Shown here: positions 12,968-25,675 of the stretch, in pieces
How the letters are laid out: every line of letters begins with the position of its first letter
Position numbering within the stretch: position 1 is the stretch's first letter
Assembly: GCA_963748035.1 (NCBI GenBank)
Contig: CAVVHO010000009.1
Location: 33,241-97,240, forward strand
Origin: JADJOM01 sp963748035
GTDB taxonomy: Bacteria; Gemmatimonadota; Gemmatimonadetes; Gemmatimonadales; GWC2-71-9
Length of the DNA stretch: 64,000 nt
Direction: 5' to 3'
Translations under genes and position numbers: made by a program
The notes under the pieces: model-generated
Database searches by the model: none
What the model was told of the DNA's origin: nothing
What the model saw: only the letters and a program-made list of their open reading frames with translations

Positions 12968-14434
12968 CTATTGCGCCTGACGCAGCTCCACCCTGCGATT
13001 TGCGGCCCGGCCTGCGGTGGTATTGTTGGGTACTAGCGGTGATGCGGAGCCGTAGCCGCGTGCGATCATCTGCTCGGGCGGAACTCCCAGCTGGATCAGT
13101 CGGAGGCGGACGACATCGGCGCGCCGTTGGGACAGAATCAGGTTCGAGGTAGGATTGCCGAGGTTATCGGTGTGACCCGCAACCTCTACTTTCATCTGGG
13201 GGGAGGCGAGCAGCGCACGGGCGACCCGCTCCAGGCTCGGCCGCGAGGCCGGGAGCAGCGTTGACTTGCCGGATTCGAAGGTGACTCCATCAAGCACCAC
13301 GGGGGTGGAGCCGATGAACAGTGGCGGGCAGCCTGCAGCGTCGACAGTGCTGCGCGGTGGCGTCGCCGGGCAGGCGTCAATCGAGTCGGCAACTCCATCT
13401 CCATCGGTATCCCGTGCAGGCACACAGCCGCTGGCGTTCACCTTGGCGCCCGGTTCGCTGTTGGGGCAGCGATCGAGATCGTCAGGCACACCGTCCTTGT
13501 CGGTGTCCTTGGGCGGGGCGCAGCCAACACCGTCGACAACCGTCCCGGCGGCAGTACCTGGGCACTTGTCGCGCGCGTTCAGGACCCCATCGCCGTCCTC
13601 ATCCACCGGGCAACCGCTCGCATCCACGATGCGGCCCGCTGGCGTGTTCCTGCACTTGTCTTCCCCGTCTGAAACGCCGTCCGCATCACTGTCCCGAACG
13701 GCCGGACAGCCGTTCACATCCACCGGCTCGCCAAGCGGCGAAGACAGGCAGCGGTCCCGCGAATCGGGCACCCCATCCTTGTCGCCGTCCTGCGGACAGC
13801 CGGTGCTCGAGACCTTCTCTCCTGCCGCGCTTCGCGGGCAGGAGTCGAAGGCGTCTGGCACGCCATCGCGGTCCGCGTCTTTGCGCTTCGCATCGGTCGC
13901 CTTGCCAAGCAGAACGCCGAATCCGGCTTGTGCACCGTAATTCACGTTGCGAGCGGCGGTGGCCCGATTGAAGGGGCGCTCGACATAGTCGACTGTCCCG
14001 TCGACCCGAAATGTCAGGGCGCCCGCCACCCCAAACCGCAATCCGAGAATCCCAGTCACGCCGTTGTCGGATTCATGCAACGTCCCACGGTACCAATCGT
14101 GCACCCAGCCGGCGCCGAGTATCAACGCCACCTTTTCGGAGACCGGGGCGTGATAGGCAAGGCGCAGCCGGAAGGGTATGGCACTGACGGAAGCTCCGCT
14201 GGCGAGTCTGCTGGAAGTGAATGAAGCTTCGCTCTCGATCGCGAGTTGGCTCAGGGCGAAAACTCCAAGCCGCCCACCGGCGCCCACGCGGTCGTTGTCG
14301 ATGGGGAGAGTGCCATCGAACCGCGTGAAGCGTCCAAAGGCACCGATATCAATCGTTCCCGGGCGTTGGGCCGCCAGTGGAACGGCCGACACCAGCATGG
14401 CGCTGGCCAACCCGAGCAGTAGGCGCGGAGACAT
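12968..14434 (-). CDS. OmpA-family protein with thrombospondin type-3 repeats
   Basis: A 488-residue outer-membrane protein. A signal peptide (LLLGLASAMLVSAVPLAAQ) is followed by a ~170-residue beta-barrel-like region, about six Ca2+-binding TSP3-type repeats of the form DxDxDGVxDxxDxCP (about residues 185-365), and a C-terminal OmpA peptidoglycan-binding domain with VEVAGHTDNLGN, LSQRRADVVR and GYGSASP. The family links outer membrane and peptidoglycan. ATG 14434 is preferred to a TTG one codon upstream. It converges with rpoC. Confidence 0.9.
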   Translation of the reverse strand: MSPRLLLGLASAMLVSAVPLAAQRPGTIDIGAFGRFTRFDGTLPIDNDRVGAGGRLGVFALSQLAIESEASFTSSRLASGASVSAIPFRLRLAYHAPVSEKVALILGAGWVHDWYRGTLHESDNGVTGILGLRFGVAGALTFRVDGTVDYVERPFNRATAARNVNYGAQAGFGVLLGKATDAKRKDADRDGVPDAFDSCPRSAAGEKVSSTGCPQDGDKDGVPDSRDRCLSSPLGEPVDVNGCPAVRDSDADGVSDGEDKCRNTPAGRIVDASGCPVDEDGDGVLNARDKCPGTAAGTVVDGVGCAPPKDTDKDGVPDDLDRCPNSEPGAKVNASGCVPARDTDGDGVADSIDACPATPPRSTVDAAGCPPLFIGSTPVVLDGVTFESGKSTLLPASRPSLERVARALLASPQMKVEVAGHTDNLGNPTSNLILSQRRADVVRLRLIQLGVPPEQMIARGYGSASPLVPNNTTAGRAANRRVELRQAQ

Positions 14435-14573
14435 CAAGGCCCCAAGATGAGGAGAGACCGTGGGTTAGCGGGCACTGCACAACCCTCAACGCTAGGCGTT
14501 CGAGCAATGCGTGGGCTGTGACAGCCCTCACGTGTCACGCACACAGAGATGGCGTCTGTCAGAGGAACAACCC

Positions 14574-15437
14574 TCAAAGGGAGCCAGCGGAAAAGGTGTC
14601 GCACTGATTCGGATCCTTGGTGCGGAAGCCTTGGCCGAACCAGCGTTGGCGCTGGTCAGAGGTGCCGTGGGTAAAACCCTCAGGGTTCACATACCCCTGT
14701 GACATCTTTTGTATTCGATCGTCACCCACCGCTGAGGCGGCTCGCATACCTTCCTCGAGGTCGCCCTGATCCAAGCCGCCCTTGGCCTGGTAAATCCCGC
14801 CCCAGACGCCGGCGAAGCAGTCCGCTTGGAGCTCGAGACGTACCGACAGATCGTTGGCCGATTCGGGCCGCTGCTGTTGGGCCTGGCGGACCTTGGCTTC
14901 AATCCCGAGCTGCTTCTGCACGTGATGCCCGATTTCATGGGCCAGCACGTAGGCTTCCGCGAAGTCGCCGGCGGCCCCGAACCGGCTGCTCAACTCGTCG
15001 TAGAAACCCAGATCGATGTAGACCTTCTCATCCGCGGGGCAATAGAAGGGCCCGGTGGCTGCCTCGGCGAAGCCGCAAGCAGATTGGTAGGCGTCACGGA
15101 ACAGGACCAGCTTCGCGTCGCGATAATTCCGACCCAGCTTGGGGAAGATCGCGGTCCATTCTCCTTGAGTGCTGTCCAGCACAGCGGAAACGAACTCTGC
15201 GAGCGAATCCTGGTGAGCCGCCTGTTCCGGGGTCAGCTCCGTGTCGGGGCCGGCCGGCGAGCCGGCGCCGCCTCCCAGGAGCGCAAAGAAGTCCCGCTTA
15301 AAGACCACGCTCAGGATGAGCAGTACGAGCATTGCGCCGAGCCCCAGTCGTCCCCCCCCAAAGCGGGGACCACCACCGCCGCTTTGTTCCCGCATGTCCT
15401 CAACGTTCTGGCTCATCGGTCCACGATTCCAACGCAT
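14574..15437 (-). CDS. Putative neutral zinc metallopeptidase (YpfJ / Zn_protease family)
   Basis: A 287-residue membrane-anchored protein. The N-terminus (MRWNRG, then SQNVEDMRE) and a Gly-rich stretch precede one transmembrane helix (LGLGAMLVLLILSVVF). The catalytic-type motif AHEIGHHVQ is at about residues 169-177, with downstream LELQADCFAG supplying the third ligand region. This matches the conserved YpfJ-like family, whose physiological substrate is not known. Start at ATG 15437 reproduces the family N-terminus. The intergenic stretch to the OmpA gene (14435-14573) shows no feature. Confidence 0.88.
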   Translation of the reverse strand: MRWNRGPMSQNVEDMREQSGGGGPRFGGGRLGLGAMLVLLILSVVFKRDFFALLGGGAGSPAGPDTELTPEQAAHQDSLAEFVSAVLDSTQGEWTAIFPKLGRNYRDAKLVLFRDAYQSACGFAEAATGPFYCPADEKVYIDLGFYDELSSRFGAAGDFAEAYVLAHEIGHHVQKQLGIEAKVRQAQQQRPESANDLSVRLELQADCFAGVWGGIYQAKGGLDQGDLEEGMRAASAVGDDRIQKMSQGYVNPEGFTHGTSDQRQRWFGQGFRTKDPNQCDTFSAGSL

Positions 15438-15579
15438 GGAGCCTCCGGGGGGGGACGTCGTCCGGGTGATCGCAACCGCCTAGGCAGGAATGAATATCGG
15501 CCGCGCGAAGAAAGCCAGCCAGTGGCTCTGCGCGCAGTGGTCTGGCCCAACCACGAGACACGCTACCAAATTGCAGGGC

Positions 15580-18500
15580 ATGCGACCCAACAGCCGGCTG
15601 TACCTCCTCGCCGGGGGCCTCGTCCTTGCGGCCTGTGGAGGAAGTGAACCCAACCACTCGCCCGCGGTGATCGTGGTTGTCTCTGGCAACAACCAGACGG
15701 GAGGAGCCGGCCAACAGCTGGCCGCGCCGCTCATTGTCCGGGTTAATGACAAGGGCGGAGACCCTGTGGCAGACGTGGTGGTGACCTTTGCCGTCACCGC
15801 CGGCGGGGGCAGCGTGCAGACGACCTCGGGAACCACCGATGCCCAAGGTCGAGCGGGCACGCTGTGGATCGTGGGCACCGCGATCGGCGCGGCGAACACC
15901 GTGACGGCCACCTCGGGAGCCCTGGCGAACTCTCCTCTGAGCTTCAGTGCCACGGTCCAAGCGGCCCCCGCCGCGGTGGCGACCATCATCCAAGGGGATG
16001 GCCAGGCGGGCTTTGTTGGGGCCGCCCTTTCGAGCCAGATCCAGATCGAGTTCCGGGACGCCTTCGACAATCCGGCAAGTTCCCAAGATGTCGCGTGGCT
16101 GGTCACGGGCGGGGGTGGTTCCATCAGTGCCACCGCGGCTCAGACCGATGCCTCAGGCCTCGCCTTCGCGACTTGGACGCTGGGTTATCAGCTGGGAAAC
16201 GGTCATACGCTGACCGTTCACGTCGGCGGCGTGACGGTGAATCTGGCGGCAACGGGCAACCTCACTGCAGGCAGTACACTGACGGTCTTCTCGGGGAACA
16301 ACCAGACGGGCGTTGCTGGGCAGGCTCTGGCGGCCGCAGTTTCGGTCAGGGTCCAGACAGCTACCGCCCACAGTGTGTCCAATGTTCCGGTCGCCTGGAA
16401 TGTGCAGGCTGGCGGTGGCAGCGTGGCACAGCTCTCGACCCTCACCAATGTCAGCGGCATCGCCTCGGTGAGCTGGACACTCGGCGCAGGCAGTGCCAGC
16501 CAGACTGTCTCCGCCACCAACCTGGAACTCGCGCCGACGAGCGTTACGCTTGCCGCGACCGCCGTGGTTCCGCCAGTCTCGTCCATTGTCGGGACGGTCA
16601 CGGTCGTGGACAACGAGGTTTCCGCCATTCGCATCGCTTCCCGGTCGTCACGTTCGCCAGGCTCGGCCAGCAGGGATGGGTTTGTCCACCCGCGTGTCGC
16701 GGTTCGGATAACGCGGCCGAAGGCCATTCGGTTCGTTCCGGGAGACGTCCTGGTCCGTTTCAAGGCGAGCTCGATTGGCGGGCCGATCGGGGTGGGCTCC
16801 CTCAAGTCGGTGGAGACTGCCCGCTCGGTCTCTCAGGCCATGCTCGACCGCCTGGTGTCACACACGCGTCCGGGCGCAATAGCTGTCGCGGGCGTGTCGC
16901 CCGTCATCCGAACCGCTCGGCTCAAAGTGACGGATCTGACGAAAGTGGACTCCATCGCCCGGGCTCTCGCTGCCGACCCGGCCGTGGAGGCGGTAGGGCC
17001 AAATCCCATGGCCTGGGCGATTGGTGGCCCGACGCACCCGGGTACGGTGCCCAACGATCGCTACTACCCGGATCAATCCTGGATGTACGCCATGCTGGAC
17101 TTGCCCCGTGCCTGGTCGATCACGACGGGCTCCTCGAACGTGATCGTAGCCGTCCTGGATAACGGAATCGTCTTTCATCACCCCTCGGTGGGGGCGGCCG
17201 GCGCAACTTCCCTGACAGGAGGCGGGAACCTCCGGAACGATGGATATGACTTCGTGAACAATACCGATCCGCTCGTGTCGATCTGCTTCAATGCGGGCGG
17301 TGGCAGCGCCAACAACTCCGGGGACGGCGACGGGTACGACAACAATCCAGCCATCCCGGATGACCGGGATCCCAGCGATCCGTCGGGGTGTCTCGGCGCG
17401 CGGGAACCGCTTGGTGCGCACGGGACCCATGTCGCGGGAACGATCGGCGCGCTGGGCAACGATGGAAATGATGTCGTTGGGATCAACTGGCATGTCAGCA
17501 TTCGACCGGTCCGGGTGCTTGGCCTTTCGTACGGATCGTTTTTCGATATTGCCCAGGGCATTCTCTACGCATCGGGCTTCACGGCTGCCGGCCCCAACGG
17601 ACAGATCAACCCGTCGGGACCGCCCGCTCGGATCATCAACCTGAGTCTGGGGGGCGACTGCCCGAACGGTGTGGACCCAATCCACACCGCGATCCAGACC
17701 GTGAGTGCGGACCCGAGCACCGCCCCGCTGATCGTCGCGTCGGCGGGTAACGAACGGTCCTCGGTGCCGTCCTGCCCGGCCTCGTACCCTGAGGTTCTCT
17801 CGGTCGGCGCCGTGGGGCCCACAGGGCTCCGGGCCTCCTATTCCAGCTTTGGCAGCACCGTGGACATCGCGGCACCAGGCGGGGAGTTCACCAATGGTCC
17901 CAGTGACGACGGGGCCACCTACATGGTGCTCTCGAGCGTTTGCGACTTTACCGTTTTCCCGTCGCCATGCACTCCCGGCTGGGCCTACTACGAAGGCACT
18001 TCGATGGCCGCACCACATGTGGCCGGGGTCGCGGCCCTACTGCTGGCGCAGGACCCATCCCTGACGGCAGCTGACCTGCGGACCCGGCTCGTTACCTATG
18101 CCACACCGATCGATCCTAGCCAGCAAATCGGTCCCGGGATCGTGAATGCGCGGAACGCGCTGACCCAGAGCTTCGCGCCCGCCCGCCAACTCTACGTGCG
18201 GGCCGTGAACGCGACGAGCGGCGCGGCCGTGGCCACCGTGGCCGCCCCCGGTGGGAACTTCACCATTAGCAACCTGCCCGACGGGAGCTACTTCGTCGTC
18301 GCGGGGGAAGATGAGGCCGGCGACGGCGTCATCGGCCAACCGGGCCGGCACTTCGGCGCCTTCGGCGGTTCAGCCAACCCGACGGCAGTTGCCGTCAGCA
18401 GCTCGGCCGGGGGCTTTGCCGCGTTCACGATCGGACAGGCTGCGGAGCTCGAACCGAACAACAGCGCCGGAACCGCCGGGCGTCTCGAGATCGACGGGTC

Positions 18501-18838
18501 CATTCAGGGGCGTCTCGGTGCGGCGGATGAGACCGACCTCTATCGGATCCAGATTCCGACGGCCGGCACCTACTCCTTCGAGACCACCGGGTTCTCGGGG
18601 GCGTACTGCGGCTTTGCCCTGGAGCTAAACACCGTCGTCTCGGTGCTGGACCAGAACCAGGTTGCCGGTCGCCAACGGCAGTTCCGACGATATCAACCGG
18701 CCTGGCCGGAATTTCTGTTCGCTTGCCACGACGACGCTCCAGCCGGGTCCCTATTTCGTGCAGGTCACCCGCGGGGTCTTCTTCAATACGGCCCCCCACC
18801 AGGGGCGCTATGTCCTGCAGGCGCGGGAGGGTCCATAG
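15580..18838 (+). CDS. Subtilisin-like (S8) serine protease lipoprotein with Big-like and PPC domains; frame break near 18660
   Basis: A secreted protease of about 1085 residues. The start at 15580 gives a lipoprotein signal (LLAGGLVLAAC). Three Ig-like Big repeats follow, each with SGNNQTG-type starts and AGGGSV motifs, then the S8 domain with Asp (AVLDNG), His (HGTHVAG) and Ser (GTSMAAPHVAG) at about residues 526, 613 and 808. The C-terminal pre-peptidase domain breaks after VVSVLDQNQ. Skipping one base at about 18660 restores LPVANGSSDDINRPGR and ends at a TAG at 18838, clear of rpsL. Unshifted, the frame would run through rpsL to 19062, which is implausible. Confidence 0.85.
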
Positions 18839-18852
18839 CCGGACCGGTTGAC

Positions 18853-18881
18853 TTGACCCAACTTCGCTCGGCGGCTAGCTT
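18853..18881 (+). promoter_or_regulatory. candidate str operon promoter (leaderless rpsL)
   Basis: TTGACC (18853-18858), a 17-bp spacer and TAGCTT (18876-18881) form a good sigma70-type promoter. The -10 ends only 9 nt before the rpsL ATG and no Shine-Dalgarno is visible, so the mRNA probably starts at or within a few bases of the start codon. The trpS promoter has the same arrangement. Confidence 0.6.
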
Positions 18882-18890
18882 TGGCGTTCT

Positions 18891-19279
<389 letters not shown>

Positions 19280-19283
<4 letters not shown>

Positions 19284-19750
19284 GCCGACGCAACAAGGCC
19301 GTACGGCGCACGGTTCCCCCCGATCCGCGGTATGACAGCCAGACCGTCTCCAAATTCATCAGCTCCCTCATGTACGAGGGAAAGAAGAGCACGGCCGAGC
19401 GGATCTTCTACTCGGCGATGGATCTGATCGAAGAGCGGACCGGCCAGCCCGGCGTGACGGTATTCAAGCAGGCAGTCAATAACGTGAAGCCCGCGCTCGA
19501 GGTGAAGAGTCGCCGAGTAGGCGGCGCTTCACTCCAGGTGCCGGTCGAAGTTCGCCCCGAGCGCCGGACGGCCCTCGCCATGCGCTGGGTGATCGACTTC
19601 GCTCGGGGCCGGGCCGAGAAGACCATGCACGAGCGTTTGGCCGCCGAGCTCATCCTTGCGTCAAAGGGTGAGGGTAACGCGATCAAGAAGAAGGAAGACA
19701 CTCACCGGATGGCGGAAGCCAACCGGGCGTTCGCACACTATCGCTGGTAG
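19280..19750 (+). CDS. rpsG: 30S ribosomal protein S7
   Basis: A 156-residue S7, the primary assembly protein of the 30S head. It begins MSRRNKAVRRTVPPDPRY and shows KFISSLMYEGKKSTAERIFYSA, QAVNNVKPALEVKSRRVGGA and the C-terminal RMAEANRAFAHYRW. The GTG start overlaps the rpsL stop (GTGA), so the two are coupled. Length is standard. A long hairpin follows, and fusA has its own promoter. Confidence 0.98.
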
Positions 19751-19778
19751 CTCGGCGACTCGGCTGGTATCTCGGCGT

Positions 19779-19808
19779 GAGGCCGGTTTCCCAATGGGAG
19801 CCGGCCTC
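19779..19808 (+). terminator. terminator-like hairpin after rpsG
   Basis: GAGGCCGG (19779-19786) pairs with CCGGCCTC (19801-19808), and inner bases (TTTCCC with GGGAG) extend the stem through wobble pairs. The downstream sequence TTGCACTTATT is only mildly T-rich. It lies 28 nt after the rpsG stop and upstream of the fusA promoter, so it may end the rpsL-rpsG transcript or protect its 3' end. Confidence 0.55.
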
Positions 19809-19840
19809 TTGCACTTATTGGCAGGTTGCTAAGCTCCCCC

Positions 19841-19880
19841 GTTCCCCCGTTCCCCCGTTCCCCGTTCCCCGTTCCCCGAA
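19841..19880 (+). repeat. one-armed tandem array R4 (GTTCCCC unit)
   Basis: Tandem copies of GTTCCCC(C), two of 8 bp and then three of 7 bp, end in GAAC. No clear complementary array follows; only short G-runs at 19902-19906 and 19912-19914 could pair. It has the unit size of the other arrays but lacks the second arm. It lies just upstream of the fusA promoter. Confidence 0.7.
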
Positions 19881-19893
19881 CCTCCACGGCCCG

Positions 19894-19921
19894 TTGACAT
19901 TGGGGGCTCGAGGGTTAGTAT
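19894..19921 (+). promoter_or_regulatory. candidate fusA-tuf promoter
   Basis: A consensus TTGACA (19894-19899), 16-bp spacer and TAGTAT (19916-19921). This is the best -35/-10 pair seen in the window and predicts a start near 19928, leaving a leader of about 275 nt before fusA. Confidence 0.65.
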
Positions 19922-20203
19922 TCCCGGGCTTTTCAGGATCGGGTGCATTTTCGGTCCTCCAGTACCAGAGACATCGGGTCATGTGACGGCCGGTTCCAGA
20001 GGAGTGGAGCCCCGCTAGGCACCTCCGGCCCTCTAAGAAAACGCGTGGGACCACTGGTCCTCGCTTGGGCGAAAGCCTGGGCGTGCGCGGAGCGAAACCA
20101 CCGGGTCCGCCCGGGTCGGTCGCCCCGCTTTTTCGCTGTTAGAAGGGTGACCGTCGGCTCGAACGGCCGTGCGGGCCAAACGGGAGCAAAGAAACGGACA
20201 GGA
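19922..20203 (+). other. long structured leader upstream of fusA
   Basis: About 280 nt lie between the predicted promoter and the fusA ATG. The stretch contains a GCTTGGGC-GAAA-GCCTGGGC element that can form a GNRA-capped stem with wobble pairs (about 20065-20085), a CCGGG/CCCGG hairpin (about 20101-20120), and further GC-rich inverted segments. No known riboswitch is recognised. An in-frame opening extends from 19943 into fusA, but its translation has no EF-G similarity. Confidence 0.4.
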
Positions 20204-22300
<2,097 letters not shown>

Positions 22301-22313
22301 CCACGAGGACGTT

Positions 22314-23513
<1,200 letters not shown>

Positions 23514-23585
23514 AGCCATCGGCCGTCAGCCGCACAGGCGCAGACGACTGACGACTGACGACTGACGGCTGACGGCTGATGGCTC
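23514..23585 (+). repeat. heptamer hairpin array R5 (CAGCCRT / CGACTGA unit)
   Basis: This array starts at the base after the tuf stop. The left arm is AGCCATC, GGCCGTC, AGCC; the right arm is CGACTGA in three copies, then CGGCTGA, CGGCTGA, TGGCT. AGCCATCGGCCGTCAGCC pairs with the last 18 bases of the right arm with one G-T wobble. The 3' flank CATAGAGGCAGC just before rpsJ is identical to that after R6. Confidence 0.8.
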
Positions 23586-23601
23586 AGACATAGAGGCAGC
23601 T

Positions 23602-23910
23602 ATGGCACAGCGAATTCGCATCCGACTCAAGGCGTTCGACCACGGCGTGCTGGACCAGGCGGCGGCGGACATCGTCCGCACGGCCGAGAAGACCGGCGCG
23701 CAGGTCTCGGGACCGATTCCGCTCCCGGTCAAGATCGAGCGGTGGACGGTGCTTCGCAGCCCGCATATCGACAAGAAGAGCCGGGAGCAGTTCGAGCTCC
23801 GGACCCACAAGCGGCTGCTCGACATCAACGATTCGCGGCCGCAGACCATGGACGCGCTGACCAAGCTCGACCTGCCGGCCGGAGTGGATGTGGAGATCAA
23901 GGTCGAATAG
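23602..23910 (+). CDS. rpsJ: 30S ribosomal protein S10
   Basis: A 102-residue S10 (NusE), which also joins antitermination complexes. It begins MAQRIRIRLKAFDHGVLDQA and contains GPIPLPVKIERWTVLRSPHIDKKSREQFE within the usual positions, ending in VDVEIKVE. GAGG 8 nt upstream of the ATG serves as ribosome-binding site, and it sits in the conserved flank shared with rplN. It opens the S10 gene block; rplC follows after 2 nt. Confidence 0.98.
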   Translation: MAQRIRIRLKAFDHGVLDQAAADIVRTAEKTGAQVSGPIPLPVKIERWTVLRSPHIDKKSREQFELRTHKRLLDINDSRPQTMDALTKLDLPAGVDVEIKVE

Positions 23911-23912
23911 CC

Positions 23913-24536
23913 ATGGCCAACGGACTGATCGGGCGTAAGCTCGGCATGACCCGCGTTTTCACGGACGACGGCTCCTCGATCCCGGTGACGGTGATCGAGG
24001 CCGGTCCGTGCCGCGTCCTGCAGATCAAGGACGGCGCGGTCCAGCTGGGCTATGGCGCAGCGTTGCCTCAGCGAAGCAGCAAGGCGGAACTCGGGCACGC
24101 CAAGGCGGCCACGCTCGACGCGGCGCCGAAGATCCTCAAGGAATTCGGGACCAATGAGCAGAGCTACAAACTCGGTGACACGGTCACCGTGGGCATCTTT
24201 GCTGCCGGCGAACTGGTGAAGGTGACTGGGACGACCAAGGGCCGCGGATTCCAGGGCATCGTGCACCGCTTCGGTGCCGGCGGCGGTCCCGGTAGCCACG
24301 GCAACACCCGGCATCGGAAGCCCGGTTCCATCGGCGCGGGTACCGACCCGTCCCGCGTGCTCAAGGGCAAGCGGATGCCCGGCCACATGGGGGCCGAACG
24401 GCACACCGAGCTCGGACTTCGGGTCGTGAAGATCGATGCCGAGCGGAACCTGTTGTTCGTGCGGGGCGCCGTCCCTGGCGCGCGACACGGGATTCTGCTC
24501 GTGAACAAGCAGCACGGCAGGAGCCGCAATGATTGA
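23913..24536 (+). CDS. rplC: 50S ribosomal protein L3
   Basis: A 207-residue L3, an early-assembly protein near the peptidyl-transferase centre. It begins MANGLIGRKLGMTRVFTDDG and has TGTTKGRGFQGIVHRFG, GPGSHGNTRHRKPGSIG and the central loop KGKRMPGHMGAERHT. ATG 23913 is 2 nt after the rpsJ stop; an in-frame opening from 23742 lies inside rpsJ. The last 8 nt overlap rplD. Confidence 0.97.
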   Translation: MANGLIGRKLGMTRVFTDDGSSIPVTVIEAGPCRVLQIKDGAVQLGYGAALPQRSSKAELGHAKAATLDAAPKILKEFGTNEQSYKLGDTVTVGIFAAGELVKVTGTTKGRGFQGIVHRFGAGGGPGSHGNTRHRKPGSIGAGTDPSRVLKGKRMPGHMGAERHTELGLRVVKIDAERNLLFVRGAVPGARHGILLVNKQHGRSRND

Positions 24537-25386
24537 GGCCCCGCATTTCTCCGCGGCCGGTGCCAAGAAGGGGGCCGGTTTCCGCTTGCCCGCGACGTTC
24601 TTCGACGGCACCGTGAACCACCCGGTGCTGCACGAAGCCGTGAAGGTCCACCTGGCCAACCAGCGTCAGGGCACCGCCGCTACCAAGACCCGCGCTTTCG
24701 TATCCGGCGGCAACGCGAAACCCTGGAAGCAGAAGGGCACCGGCCGGGCTCGACAGGGCTCGATCCGTTCACCGCTTTGGCCCGGTGGCGGCAAGGTCTT
24801 CGGTCCGCAGCCGCGTGACTACCGCCTGGGCATGCCGCGCAAGGTCAAGCAGCTCGCCCGCAAGAGTGCGCTCAACGCCCGTGCCGCGGAAGGCAACTTC
24901 TACGTCGTCGAGCGATTCGAGCAACAGAGCCCGAGGACGCGGGAGCTGGTGGCGCTGCTCGACAAGCTGGGGGTCGCCGAGCGGAAGGTGCTGGTACTTA
25001 CCCATGGGGTCAGCGAAGCCATCTACCTGAGCGCACGCAACCTGCCGCGGGTTGATGTGCTGCCCTACTCCGACGCATCTGCCTATGATGTGCTGTGGGC
25101 CGAAGTCGTGGTAGTGGAGGAGCCAGCGCTCTCAGGTGAGCCGGCTCAGCCGTACGTTCGGCCGTTTGTGCCGGTCCCCAAGGGTGAGGGGCGGGTGGTG
25201 ACGCCGCGGGCGACGCCCAAGAAGGCCGCTGCCAAGGTCGCGAAAGCCGCCAAGGCCGAGAAGAAAGCGGAGAAGAAGTCCGCCAAGCCCAAGGCCGCCG
25301 CGAAGAAGGCAGCGCCGAAGGCCAAGGCAGCGGCCAAGAAGCCGGCCGCCAAGAAGGCCGCGCCCAAGAAGAAGGGGGGCAAGTAG
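24529..25386 (+). CDS. rplD: 50S ribosomal protein L4 with histone-H1-like C-terminal tail
   Basis: A 285-residue L4 against a usual ~205-210. The L4 core is normal: FDGTVNHPVLHEAV, then the tunnel loop GTAATKTRAFVSGGNAKPWK and GTGRARQGSIRSPLWPGGG. After about residue 205 comes PYVRPFVPVPKGEG and then ~65 residues of almost pure Ala/Lys/Pro (motifs AAKKAAPK, AKKPAAKKAAPKKK), resembling histone H1 or HU-tail sequences. The tail would be highly basic and disordered. The start overlaps rplC by 8 nt; rplW begins at the next base after the stop. Confidence 0.96.
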   Translation: MIEAPHFSAAGAKKGAGFRLPATFFDGTVNHPVLHEAVKVHLANQRQGTAATKTRAFVSGGNAKPWKQKGTGRARQGSIRSPLWPGGGKVFGPQPRDYRLGMPRKVKQLARKSALNARAAEGNFYVVERFEQQSPRTRELVALLDKLGVAERKVLVLTHGVSEAIYLSARNLPRVDVLPYSDASAYDVLWAEVVVVEEPALSGEPAQPYVRPFVPVPKGEGRVVTPRATPKKAAAKVAKAAKAEKKAEKKSAKPKAAAKKAAPKAKAAAKKPAAKKAAPKKKGGK

Positions 25387-25674
25387 ATGCCGGCATTGCA
25401 TGAGACGATTGTGCGGCCGGTGGTGACCGAGAAGTCGTCGGCCGCCTACCAGCTCCGGAAGGAATACGCCTTTGAAGTCCATCCACAGGCGAACAAGTAC
25501 GAAATCCGCGACGCCCTCAAGCAGCTGTTTGGCGTGACGGCGACCAGCGTTCGCACCATGCAGGTCCGGCGGAACTCGGTGGTCCGGGGCCGGGCCAAGG
25601 GTCTCACGGCCCGGTGGAAGAAGGCGATCGTCACCCTGAAGGAAGGGGAGACTCTCCCCGTATTCGAGGGCTGA
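25387..25674 (+). CDS. rplW: 50S ribosomal protein L23
   Basis: A 95-residue L23 at the exit-tunnel rim, where trigger factor and SRP dock. It begins MPALHETIVRPVVTEKSSAA and has the YAFEVHPQANKYEIRDALKQLF segment and a basic loop (RRNSVVRGRAKGLTARWKKA). Length is normal. It directly abuts rplD and is followed by rplB after 1 nt. Confidence 0.97.
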   Translation: MPALHETIVRPVVTEKSSAAYQLRKEYAFEVHPQANKYEIRDALKQLFGVTATSVRTMQVRRNSVVRGRAKGLTARWKKAIVTLKEGETLPVFEG

Positions 25675-25675
25675 T

